Source of the DNA: UBA5158 sp963692955
GTDB taxonomy: Bacteria; Pseudomonadota; Gammaproteobacteria; DSM-16500
Direction of reading: 5' to 3'
Assembly (NCBI GenBank): GCA_963692955.1
Contig: OY843587.1
Location: 434,001-498,000 of the forward strand
DNA length: 64,000 nucleotides
Below, one piece after another: positions 42,808 to 50,331 of this stretch (the stretch's first letter is position 1; each line of letters starts with the position of its first letter). A program made the position numbers and the translations under genes. The notes below the pieces were generated by a model. It was not told the DNA's origin. It ran no database searches and was given only the letters and a program-made list of their open reading frames with translations.

Positions 42808-43710
42808 CTACCAATAATCTTGCGATTTACGATAAAGATTAGTTAATAGAGTAATGACGGTGATTAATAATAACATGCTGGCGGCGTAATAATAGAAGAT
42901 AGTCGCTTCCGGGTGCTGCCAACCGATCGCATAAACATTCAAACTCACTTGGATTCCCAGCAACACCACCATGAGAATAGCCAATTGATAAAGATAACGA
43001 TTGAATAATAAAAACAGACTAAACAACGCGAGATACAGTGCCGCGGTTACCATGCCATATTGATAAATGAGTTGAATGTCGGCGAGCGTTTCCGCGTCAA
43101 AACTTTTTGCTGGATTAAATAAAACTGAAAGCGTCGCCGCGTTAATTTTCGGAAAAAATTGACCGTTGCAAACCAAAAAGTCGTTACAATTTAAATTGAA
43201 ATTCGAACTGATCCACGCGCCCAGAGCGACTTGCGCGACTAACAACAATAACGCGAGCCACGCCCACGGCCGCCACTTATGCGTAGACGAATGGGTGCGC
43301 GGTGGTAATTCCGGCGACGTCACACGTCCCAGCCACCATAAAAAACTGAAAGTCGTCACGCCGACAAATAAGTGCGCGAACATCACGACGGGATTGGTCG
43401 CTTGTTTGGCGGTCATTAAGCACAGCATGATTTGCAACACCGCCAACGGTAATAAGATCATGCCGATCATGAATGGTTGAAGCGAAAATTGTTTTTTATA
43501 AAATGGCGCGCTGATTGTGAGGCCGGCGATTAAAGCCGCGGCGGTGATAGCTAAATAGCGGTGAATCAATTCAAAACGTTGTAACTGTAGTGAGTCTAAG
43601 GCTTGCGGTCCCACACTCATGATCACCAAGGCGAAGGCTACCCAGCAGGTCAACATCGTCGTACGGTAAAACCAGCGGTTTTTGGTAGAAATAAACAATA
43701 GTCTCGACAA
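42808..43710 (-). CDS. COX15/CtaA-family heme-related membrane protein
   Basis: 300 residues with about eight membrane helices. The first half has IHRYLAITAAALIAG and FAHLFVGVTTFSFLWW, each with a conserved His for heme. In the second half the expected His in the corresponding helices seems to be replaced by Tyr/Gln (IYQYGMVTAA; FYYYAAS). A Cys pair loop (NCNDFLVCNG) is retained between the halves. Members convert heme O to heme A for cytochrome aa3; with missing ligands this one may differ. The start is TTG with GAGG eight bases upstream. No oxidase genes lie in the window. Confidence 0.78.
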   Translation of the reverse strand: MSRLLFISTKNRWFYRTTMLTCWVAFALVIMSVGPQALDSLQLQRFELIHRYLAITAAALIAGLTISAPFYKKQFSLQPFMIGMILLPLAVLQIMLCLMTAKQATNPVVMFAHLFVGVTTFSFLWWLGRVTSPELPPRTHSSTHKWRPWAWLALLLLVAQVALGAWISSNFNLNCNDFLVCNGQFFPKINAATLSVLFNPAKSFDAETLADIQLIYQYGMVTAALYLALFSLFLLFNRYLYQLAILMVVLLGIQVSLNVYAIGWQHPEATIFYYYAASMLLLITVITLLTNLYRKSQDYW

Positions 43711-43873
43711 TGGCGCATCCTCAGGGTTTCTTTTGCAGCATAAACTGACAAGATGATGATCGCGGCGGAAAGGTGTGGAATAATGTAGTCAGGTATACGC
43801 GGTCAACGTATAGTTGAATAGACATTCCTTGTCATCACTTGCTTCATTAGACGAAATTGTAAGAGGGTTTAAG

Positions 43874-44080
43874 ATGCTAGTCAAAGCGATTGTTGTCTTG
43901 TTTTTGCTAATCATTCTTTATGCCTTGGGCAGCGCGCTCTATTATCTCGCTCGTGCTAAAAAAAACGACGACATGCGCTTTGTTAAGGCATTGGCGTGGC
44001 GCATCGGTTTATCGATCACGGTATTCTTAATTTTGTTAGCCGCTTATGGCATGGGATGGATTAAGCCCCATGGTTTGTAG
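43874..44080 (+). CDS. DUF2909 family twin-transmembrane protein
   Basis: 68 residues. Two membrane helices (AIVVLFLLIILYALGSALYYLARA and LAWRIGLSITVFLILLAAYGMGW) joined by KKNDDMRFVKA, the family pattern of DUF2909. In many gammaproteobacteria it is next to SURF1/COX15 oxidase-assembly genes, and here it is divergent from the COX15-like gene. The ATG at 43874 has AGAGGG six bases upstream; an earlier in-frame start is unlikely. It is followed by the FUSC gene pair after 9 bases. Confidence 0.85.
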   Translation: MLVKAIVVLFLLIILYALGSALYYLARAKKNDDMRFVKALAWRIGLSITVFLILLAAYGMGWIKPHGL

Positions 44081-44089
44081 GGATTAGAT

Positions 44090-45112
44090 ATGGCGCAATT
44101 TAGGCAAATCCTACGTCTGATATTGGCGGCCGCCATCGGGTTGTGGTTGGCGCACACGCTGCAGTGGAATGAAAGTTATTGGATCGTGATCGCCGCGTTA
44201 TTAAGTTTACAAATGAGCAGTGCGCCGTTACTGCGGCAAAAAGAATTTACTCTAGTCGGCACCGCCATCTTAGCGGCCACCGCCGCGACCATCACGAATT
44301 TTATTGCTCCGCAGGTCGAGTTACTCGCGGCGTTTTTATTTTGTAGCACGCTCGCGACCGTCACGGCGGGTTTGCGCTGGCCGATGTTTTGGGGCGCGAC
44401 GTTTTTAATTAATTTTTTCGCGGCGTTATCGTCTGGGTTCCCGACGAATTTAGACGGCGTGAATAAACGTTTTCTTTGTATCTTGATGGGCTTTAGCATC
44501 GCCATCGTGTTACAAACCTGTTTTTTCCCCGGCCGCTTGCGCGATGACGTGCGTGGTGCGCTAACGCAAGCGCTGCAAGATTTAATTGAGTTGAGCCAAG
44601 CGATTTTCAATTGTTTTCTCGCCGTCGATTACCCGGAAAAACAATTCGAATACGTTAAAAAAGTCCAGCAAAAACGCCGTGATTTTTCTTATTCGATCAG
44701 CGTCGCGCGCGCGCTCATGAAGAAGATGAAGAAAGATAAAGACAAATATGCCGACTTGACGTGCGCCATTGAAGCGCTGTATGAAATCATCCAAGCGTTA
44801 GGCACGTTGCTGTACCGCGTCGAAGACCACTCGACGTTTCAAATTATTTATAAAGAATTGTTAGCGTTATCAGATACGATTTATCAAGACTTGCGCGCGC
44901 TGAAATTATTTTTATTGAAAAAAACTAAAAGTGCGCCTCTGCAAGACACATTGAAAGATAATATTTTCCAACTAGAAGACGTGAATCACGCGGCGATCAG
45001 CGTGGCGGCGAAAGATCCGATGGTGTTTTTATTATTTATCCAAGATTTGTTCGCGCTGCAAAAAGGCATGACGGACTTAAGCGCTGATATCGCAGCAGTG
45101 GTGCCCCGATGA
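44090..45112 (+). CDS. FUSC-family membrane protein (first of pair)
   Basis: 340 residues. The N-terminal ~145 residues form about six membrane helices (LILAAAIGLWLAHTL, WIVIAALLSLQM, LVGTAILAATAATIT, and so on), typical of the FUSC (fusaric-acid resistance/AaeB-like) half. The rest is a helical cytoplasmic part. Full-length members have two such halves in one chain; here the second half is encoded by the next gene, overlapping by four bases. Family members export aromatic acids or other small compounds. Confidence 0.82.
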   Translation: MAQFRQILRLILAAAIGLWLAHTLQWNESYWIVIAALLSLQMSSAPLLRQKEFTLVGTAILAATAATITNFIAPQVELLAAFLFCSTLATVTAGLRWPMFWGATFLINFFAALSSGFPTNLDGVNKRFLCILMGFSIAIVLQTCFFPGRLRDDVRGALTQALQDLIELSQAIFNCFLAVDYPEKQFEYVKKVQQKRRDFSYSISVARALMKKMKKDKDKYADLTCAIEALYEIIQALGTLLYRVEDHSTFQIIYKELLALSDTIYQDLRALKLFLLKKTKSAPLQDTLKDNIFQLEDVNHAAISVAAKDPMVFLLFIQDLFALQKGMTDLSADIAAVVPR

Positions 45113-46227
45113 CGACCAAAACTTCTTTAAAAGCGCTCGCGCATAAATGGTATCCGCAAACGTTAGTGCTGCGGCGCGCGTTGTGTACCGCGATCGCGGT
45201 GTGCGTGGCGGTATTCGTCGACCGTTATTACTCTATTTTGCATGAATTTTGGGTGGGGGTAGCGACGGTATTAGTCTTGCAGATGACGGTGCGCACTAAT
45301 TTGCGCCAAGAGATATTACGTTTCATCGTCATCATGGCGGCGGTGTTAGTCGGTAGTTTGATTATGTATTTTTTACCGTTATCAATTTATCTGACGGTGT
45401 TTTTGATTTTTCTGTTTATTACGGGTTGTTTTATGCATAATTATTTTCCCGCGCGCGCGCATGGCTTTTCACCGGCGCTAATGGTGGCGTTGATTATGTT
45501 ATTAATGCTAGTGCCGTTTTTATTGAACGGAAATATCCTGTTCGACCGCTTGCATGATGTAGTGTTGGGCGGCGCGATCGGCATGGTCGCGGGGTTGATT
45601 ATTTTTCCCGGCCGCGCGGACGTGGATTTCCGCGTCGGCGTAATTCCCGTGCTACGCGCGTATAGTTTGTATCTCACCGCCATCACTGAATTACTGTTTC
45701 AAGCAGAACACGCGGCACAGAACGCCGATCTGAAAAAAGTCATCATCGAAAAAGCGTTGCAGAGCCGGCAAATCTTTTTCCCGTCGTGGGTGTATGAAAA
45801 AGGTTTCCCGGCGAGTTTGCGCGCGGGACACCGGCATTTTTTAATGCGCGTCGAGCAACTGGGACAAGTGTTGTTTGCGATGAATTACGCGGCGCGTTAC
45901 GCGGTGACGCCCGCGTTGTTAGATAAATTCCGCGCGCCGTTGTTAAAGTGCGTAGAGGATTTCAAAAGCACGATCACGGATTTGATTACCGTCTTGAATA
46001 AAGCCGAATTAACCACGGTGAGTGCGGCGTTTGCCGACGACGTGATTTTTTTAGAAAATAAGTTTGAAAGTGAAATGGCGATGCCGTTTGAATTAGCGGA
46101 AACCTCGCCAGATTATATGCATATGATCAGCTTTATTTATGGCTTGAAAGATCTGCAAGAAATTACCGGCAAGCTGGAAGAATCCTTGCGACCGTATATT
46201 TCACATCTTGAAAATTCAGGGGAGTAA
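45109..46227 (+). CDS. FUSC-family membrane protein (second of pair)
   Basis: 372 residues with the same layout as the preceding gene: N-terminal membrane helices (ALCTAIAVCVAVFVDRYYS, FWVGVATVLVLQMTV, IMAAVLVGSLIMYF, FLIFLFITGCFMH, ALIMLLMLVPFLL, GGAIGMVAGLIIFPGR), then a helical soluble domain. The WVGVATVLVLQM segment aligns with WIVIAALLSLQM of the first. The ATGA overlap with the first gene suggests coupled translation and a heteromeric transporter. The substrate is unknown. Confidence 0.82.
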   Translation: MTTKTSLKALAHKWYPQTLVLRRALCTAIAVCVAVFVDRYYSILHEFWVGVATVLVLQMTVRTNLRQEILRFIVIMAAVLVGSLIMYFLPLSIYLTVFLIFLFITGCFMHNYFPARAHGFSPALMVALIMLLMLVPFLLNGNILFDRLHDVVLGGAIGMVAGLIIFPGRADVDFRVGVIPVLRAYSLYLTAITELLFQAEHAAQNADLKKVIIEKALQSRQIFFPSWVYEKGFPASLRAGHRHFLMRVEQLGQVLFAMNYAARYAVTPALLDKFRAPLLKCVEDFKSTITDLITVLNKAELTTVSAAFADDVIFLENKFESEMAMPFELAETSPDYMHMISFIYGLKDLQEITGKLEESLRPYISHLENSGE

Positions 46228-46237
46228 GGTGATGAAA

Positions 46238-47122
46238 TTATTCCAAATAAGTTTCCACGGGTCGTTCGAGCAAACTAATTTCTCCCGGATATAATTGTTC
46301 CGAACCCCATTCCGACCAGGAGCCGGTGTAAACGGAATTTTCCGTTTGACCGATGATATCCAACGCGAAATTTAAAATCGGCGCCGTCATCGCCGAGCCG
46401 CACGTGGTGATGATGGGGGTATGCAAGTCGGTATTGATGCCGAGTAATTGTTGACGAATTTTTTCGATGGGACGCCACATGCCATTCGTGTCGAACATCG
46501 TCGTGTAAGGAAAACTGCGGCTTTGCGGGATGTGGCCGCGGCGCAAACCCGCGCGCACTTCAGGGCCGCCGCAATACCGCACGGCGTGACGCACGTCTAG
46601 CACTTGTTCATTGACTTCGACGAGATTATTTTTCATGGCGGTGAGATCGCGAATATATTTCGTTTGCAACGCGGCTTGATATGATTTCACGGACGGCACG
46701 CTCATGCCATTCTCGACTTTGCCGCCGAATTTTTCCCAGGCGTCTAAACCGCCGTCTAAAATATAAAGCTGCTGCGGATTATGACCAAACACTTTTAACA
46801 TCCACAACGCGCGGCACGCCGTGTGCAAATTACTATTGTCATAAAGAATAATTTTATAATCGTTACGGATGCCCATTTCACCTAAGCGTTCACCAATTAA
46901 TTTTTCATCCATCAATAAAAAATTATTATGCGCCGCCGTGGCGTTATTGTCGGTGAAAGAATTAATATTAAAAAATTGCGCGCCGATGATATGTTTGTCG
47001 GAAAATTCTTGTTCCGCGTCACGCTTACGGTCCGGCATATGCCAGCTCGCGTCAAAGATCACCAACGATTTTTGGCTCTTGCGGAATTTATCCAGCTGCG
47101 CGGCATTAATCAACCAAGGCAT
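46238..47122 (-). CDS. sseA: Thiosulfate/3-mercaptopyruvate sulfurtransferase
   Basis: 294-residue protein of two rhodanese domains. The first (VIFDASWHMPDRKRDAEQEFSDKHIIGAQFFN) lacks the catalytic Cys. The second carries it in ITTCGSAMTAPILNFAL. The loop CGSAMT resembles the mercaptopyruvate enzyme CGSGVT more than the rhodanese CRKGVT, so 3-mercaptopyruvate is the likely donor. The length is that of E. coli SseA. It faces the FUSC pair tail to tail. The start has AGGAAA upstream. Confidence 0.88.
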   Translation of the reverse strand: MPWLINAAQLDKFRKSQKSLVIFDASWHMPDRKRDAEQEFSDKHIIGAQFFNINSFTDNNATAAHNNFLLMDEKLIGERLGEMGIRNDYKIILYDNSNLHTACRALWMLKVFGHNPQQLYILDGGLDAWEKFGGKVENGMSVPSVKSYQAALQTKYIRDLTAMKNNLVEVNEQVLDVRHAVRYCGGPEVRAGLRRGHIPQSRSFPYTTMFDTNGMWRPIEKIRQQLLGINTDLHTPIITTCGSAMTAPILNFALDIIGQTENSVYTGSWSEWGSEQLYPGEISLLERPVETYLE

Positions 47123-47147
47123 ACTTTCCTCATTATTTAAAATTCAA

Positions 47148-47492
47148 TTAACGAAACATAAAAAAAACCGCGCCGACTAAACAAATCCCAGCACCGAAGA
47201 AATTCCAGGTAAGCGGTTGCTGCATATAAAATAAAGCGAACGGGACAAATACCGATAAGGTAATAACTTCCTGTAAAATTTTCAATTGCGCCAAACTAAT
47301 CTCACCGCTGAAAAAGCCAATGCGGTTCGCGGGTACTTGGAAAGCATATTCGAATAACGCGATGCTCCAACTGACTAAGATGGCGATCCATAGCGGTTTA
47401 TTTTGTAAATTTTTTAAATGCGCGTACCACGCGAACGTCATGAATAGGTTCGAGCAAATCAGCAAACAAATCGTTTTTAACAAGGCTGGCAT
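47148..47492 (-). CDS. DUF486 family (DMT-like) membrane protein
   Basis: 114 residues with four membrane helices: ICLLICSNLFMTFAWYAHL, WIAILVSWSIALFEYAFQVPANRIGF, ITLSVFVPFALFYM, and WNFFGAGICLVGAVFFMF. The EYAFQVPANRIGF and SLAQLKILQEVITL motifs are those of DUF486 proteins, half-size relatives of drug/metabolite transporters. Its substrate is unknown. It precedes the sulfurtransferase gene by 25 bases on the minus strand and is likely cotranscribed with it. Confidence 0.88.
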   Translation of the reverse strand: MPALLKTICLLICSNLFMTFAWYAHLKNLQNKPLWIAILVSWSIALFEYAFQVPANRIGFFSGEISLAQLKILQEVITLSVFVPFALFYMQQPLTWNFFGAGICLVGAVFFMFR

Positions 47493-47595
47493 GCAAGCTC
47501 CTCATGCGTTGGCATGGTTTGAGTGTTCTTTGTCCATTATGCCGTATAGCTTAACGCAAAGTAGAGGCTTTTGTTAAACAGATTATGCAGATTAA

Positions 47596-47624
47596 TTAAC
47601 ATGCAGTTCAATTCGGCGTACAAT
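47596..47624 (+). promoter_or_regulatory. Sigma-70 promoter for sppA
   Basis: TTAACA (47596-47601), a 17-base spacer and TACAAT (47619-47624), about 38 bases before the start codon. Both boxes match the consensus at five of six positions. Confidence 0.65.
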
Positions 47625-47661
47625 AGCTATCGAATTTATCAATCAGCCATAGGTAGTGAGC

Positions 47662-48609
47662 ATGTCAGAAAATCAAAAGCTTGATGAAGTAGTCACCCAT
47701 GATTTGGTGCGCGACTTAATTAAAGAAAGACAGCGCGACCGCCGGTGGCGGAATGTACGCTTTTTCGCGGGTTTTTTGTTTCTTCTTTTCATTATCGGCA
47801 TGGTTTTTTCCAGCGCCAAAGGCCCTTCAGTGACGGGTAGCGGCGAAGGCGGTTATATCGCGATGGTGCGCATGAATGGCTTAATCGCGCCGGGGGAAAG
47901 TTTTTCCGCCGAAGAAATTATTCCGGCGCTGCATGACGCGTTTGAAGATAAAGACGCGAAGGGTATTATCTTAGACATTAACTCTGGCGGCGGCACGCCG
48001 GTACAAGCGTCGATAATTCATGACGAAGTGTTAAAGCTTAAAAAGCAATATAAGAAAAAAGTTATCGTCGTCGGTGAAGATATGCTGGCCTCAGGCGCGT
48101 ATTTTGTCGCGGTCAGCGGCGATAAAATTTATGTGAATCCAAACACGGTGACCGGTTCTATCGGCGTGATCATGCAAGGCTTTGGTTTGGTGGATGTAAT
48201 TAAAAAAATCGGCATTGACCGCCGCGTTATCGCGTCGGGTGCGAACAAAGACCGTCTTGATCCGTTCTTGCCGCAGTCGCCCGCCGATGTCGCGAAAGTC
48301 CAAGCGGTTGTTGATGAAGTGCATGCGAATTTCAATGATGTCGTGATGCAAGGCCGGCAAGGAAAATTGAACGGCGATCCGAAAGAAATTTTCTCCGGCG
48401 ATTTCTGGACGGGAGCATCGGCGTTGAAGTTAGGTTTAGTCGATGTGCTGGGCAATTTCACTGACGCGATGCAAACTGAATTCAAAGTGCAGAAATTTAA
48501 AGATTACACCGGCTCTGGCAGTCTTTTAAAGTCATTGGCGTCACAAGTAGGTTCGACACTGAGTTTGCCGTTACATGGTGAGCAGAAAGGGTTGTGGTCT
48601 AAGGTGTGA
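47662..48609 (+). CDS. sppA: Signal peptide peptidase SppA-type serine protease (S49)
   Basis: 315 residues. N-terminal membrane anchor (VRFFAGFLFLLFIIGMVF) after a basic cytoplasmic segment. The S49 domain has GIILDINSGGGTPVQAS, the catalytic Ser in EDMLASGAYFVAVSGDKI, TVTGSIGVI, and SGANKDRLDPF with the catalytic Lys. This is the short (67-kDa-half) form found in many bacteria. It degrades leftover signal peptides or membrane proteins. The ATG at 47662 is preferred to the GTG at 47656. It is monocistronic. Confidence 0.92.
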   Translation: MSENQKLDEVVTHDLVRDLIKERQRDRRWRNVRFFAGFLFLLFIIGMVFSSAKGPSVTGSGEGGYIAMVRMNGLIAPGESFSAEEIIPALHDAFEDKDAKGIILDINSGGGTPVQASIIHDEVLKLKKQYKKKVIVVGEDMLASGAYFVAVSGDKIYVNPNTVTGSIGVIMQGFGLVDVIKKIGIDRRVIASGANKDRLDPFLPQSPADVAKVQAVVDEVHANFNDVVMQGRQGKLNGDPKEIFSGDFWTGASALKLGLVDVLGNFTDAMQTEFKVQKFKDYTGSGSLLKSLASQVGSTLSLPLHGEQKGLWSKV

Positions 48610-48616
48610 TTGATCT

Positions 48617-48763
48617 AGCACAACTGCCTTTGCCAGCATCGAAAGCTAGGAAAGCTTGTAGGTTGTTATCAGACGGAGCCGCATCTTGGCGCTCATTGAA
48701 TGCATCACTGCATTCAATGGTCTGCTAACTACCTACAAGCTATCCTAGCGCAGTTGTTTGTGA
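48617..48763. repeat. Large nested stem-loop element between convergent genes
   Basis: About 140 bases fold into nested arms: ACAACTGC/GCAGTTGT (48620-48627 with 48750-48757); an 18-base arm starting CTAGGA with one mismatch (48646-48663 with 48731-48748); CAGAC/GTCTG (48670-48674 with 48720-48724); and a perfect 11-base-pair apical stem CATTGAATGCA/TGCATTCAATG with a TCAC loop. It lies between the 3' ends of sppA and the DUF2807 gene. A MITE-like element, a structured RNA, or a bidirectional transcript end are all possible. Confidence 0.75.
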
Positions 48764-48788
48764 ATCGTCGGCAAAAAGCTTACAAGTT

Positions 48789-48820
48789 GTAGTCCGTATG
48801 CAGCGCAGCGTAATACGGGG
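48789..48820 (+). repeat. REP-like element with GTAG end (copy 3)
   Basis: GTAGTCCGTATGCAGCGCAGCGTAATACGGGG, related to the two other GTAG hairpins near 33.5 and 34.5 kb. It sits 30 bases after the nested stem-loop and before the end of the DUF2807 gene. Confidence 0.7.
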
Positions 48821-48849
48821 TTCTCCTCAAATAACGCTACAAAATCGTC

Positions 48850-50220
48850 TTAACCCTTCAACAATTTGTCCCAAGCACTTTCATTTCGATAATTAGGATC
48901 GCCGTCTTGCGTCGCGCTAGCTTGCGGTTTCATTAACGGGCCAGCCGGATCAGCTGGCGGTGGCGCTTTCATGGTCGGATAGGCGGTCGGAGCTTTGAAG
49001 CCGCCTTCGTCTTTGTAAATCGTGGGCAGTGGCGCTGGCAGTGGGCAAGCGTCACCGAAGACTGGGACGATAATACCGTTACCCATTGAGTAGCGCGAGA
49101 CGACATTCGGTGAGTTGAAGAAGTAAATGCTGCTGCTATCCATCGCGTTTGCGAATAATTTATCGGACGGATCGACATTAGCGTGGGAAAAGTCTCTGGT
49201 CCGCACGTAAATGTTATTCACGCGTAAGTATTTACCTAAGAACATGCCATTGTCGCTGACATCGACTTGTAAGTTTTGCGCAGCACCTGCTAACCCCAAG
49301 CGCGCATGGTCACGCACGTTGGCGTAAATGCCATTACTGTTAATCCAATAAATATAAACGCGGCTATAATCGACGACGTCGACTTTTCTCAAATTCGTGT
49401 AACCCGCGATCGCGGTGACACCTGAGCCGGAAGATTTTAACACCAGGCCATCGCTGCTCGCACCGATGATATTGAGATTGCCGCTGCCTTGCTTAATGAT
49501 GCGGTGCACGTTAACGCGGCCGCTAATATTCAAATTACCATTACTCAAGACTTCCAGGTCTAAAGCCGGCGTGGTCGCGCCCAAGATGGAAATCGTGCCG
49601 TTACCTTTTTGGGCGACATGATTAACGGTCAAGTTACCGACTAACAACATGTTAGCGCCGTCAGTCGAGACGACATCTAAACACGAGCTATCAATATCTT
49701 TCGCTTCGAAGGGGCCTGAACCACTGTCGACGATGCCGCTGATTTCGCGCATGCCGATACGGACGATGACTTGGCCTAAGTTTCTGCAATCGGATTCACA
49801 ATCTTGCGCGGGATGAATGAATAGGGTATCGCCTTTAATATCGACAGCGGTGTGGCGTGCTAATTGATTCGGGCCTAATACATAAACGCTATTGTGCGCT
49901 TGACGGCCGACGATTTGAATTTGGAACGGGCCATCGACTTGAATACGGGTAAAATCAGGCACGCGCACGGCCATGGCCGTGATCGCGCGGTTAAGCGGAG
50001 AATCGCTCTGGTATTGATCAAATGCAGACGGCTCATTATTGTAAAACCAAGGGGTCGCGTGTTTTGTCCATTGATTAGGATCTAAATTGATGTGCTGCAT
50101 CCAATTTTCGTATTCTAATCTTTTTTCAATTTGAACGCCGTTACGGCCGCTGTTGTTCGCGCAGCCTGCAAATAGAAGAGTGGCGACGCAGGTGATTACC
50201 AGCAGGATGGTTCTTTTCAT
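48850..50220 (-). CDS. DUF2807-type beta-helix lipoprotein
   Basis: 456 residues. A lipoprotein signal peptide (KRTILLVITCVATLLFAGC) with lipobox LFAGC predicts lipidation at Cys 20. The middle (about 110-370) has repeated short beta strands: VSTDGANMLLVGNLTVN, ISILGATTPALDLEVLSNGNLNISGRVN, GSGNLNIIGASSDGLVLKSSGSGVTAIAG. This is the pattern of DUF2807/GIN adhesin-head domains. The C-terminal ~70 residues are Pro/Ala-rich (APTAYPTMKAPPPADPAGP), like a cell-wall or membrane spanning tether. It is likely surface or periplasmic. The ATG at 50220 has GAGGGA upstream. It converges with sppA across the stem-loop region. Confidence 0.78.
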   Translation of the reverse strand: MKRTILLVITCVATLLFAGCANNSGRNGVQIEKRLEYENWMQHINLDPNQWTKHATPWFYNNEPSAFDQYQSDSPLNRAITAMAVRVPDFTRIQVDGPFQIQIVGRQAHNSVYVLGPNQLARHTAVDIKGDTLFIHPAQDCESDCRNLGQVIVRIGMREISGIVDSGSGPFEAKDIDSSCLDVVSTDGANMLLVGNLTVNHVAQKGNGTISILGATTPALDLEVLSNGNLNISGRVNVHRIIKQGSGNLNIIGASSDGLVLKSSGSGVTAIAGYTNLRKVDVVDYSRVYIYWINSNGIYANVRDHARLGLAGAAQNLQVDVSDNGMFLGKYLRVNNIYVRTRDFSHANVDPSDKLFANAMDSSSIYFFNSPNVVSRYSMGNGIIVPVFGDACPLPAPLPTIYKDEGGFKAPTAYPTMKAPPPADPAGPLMKPQASATQDGDPNYRNESAWDKLLKG

Positions 50221-50331
50221 AGTTCCCTCTATGCACAACATGCAGTTAAAAGAATTTACCACATAATTGCCGCAAAGCGAAGATTCTCCAAAGACTAGCA
50301 TTTTGATTTTTCGAGCTGAGGGTGAAGATTT

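Noticed and set aside
33486..48820. CRISPR array formed by the repeated GTAG hairpins
   Set aside because: Copies are few, kilobases apart and not separated by uniform spacers, so they are dispersed REP-like elements.
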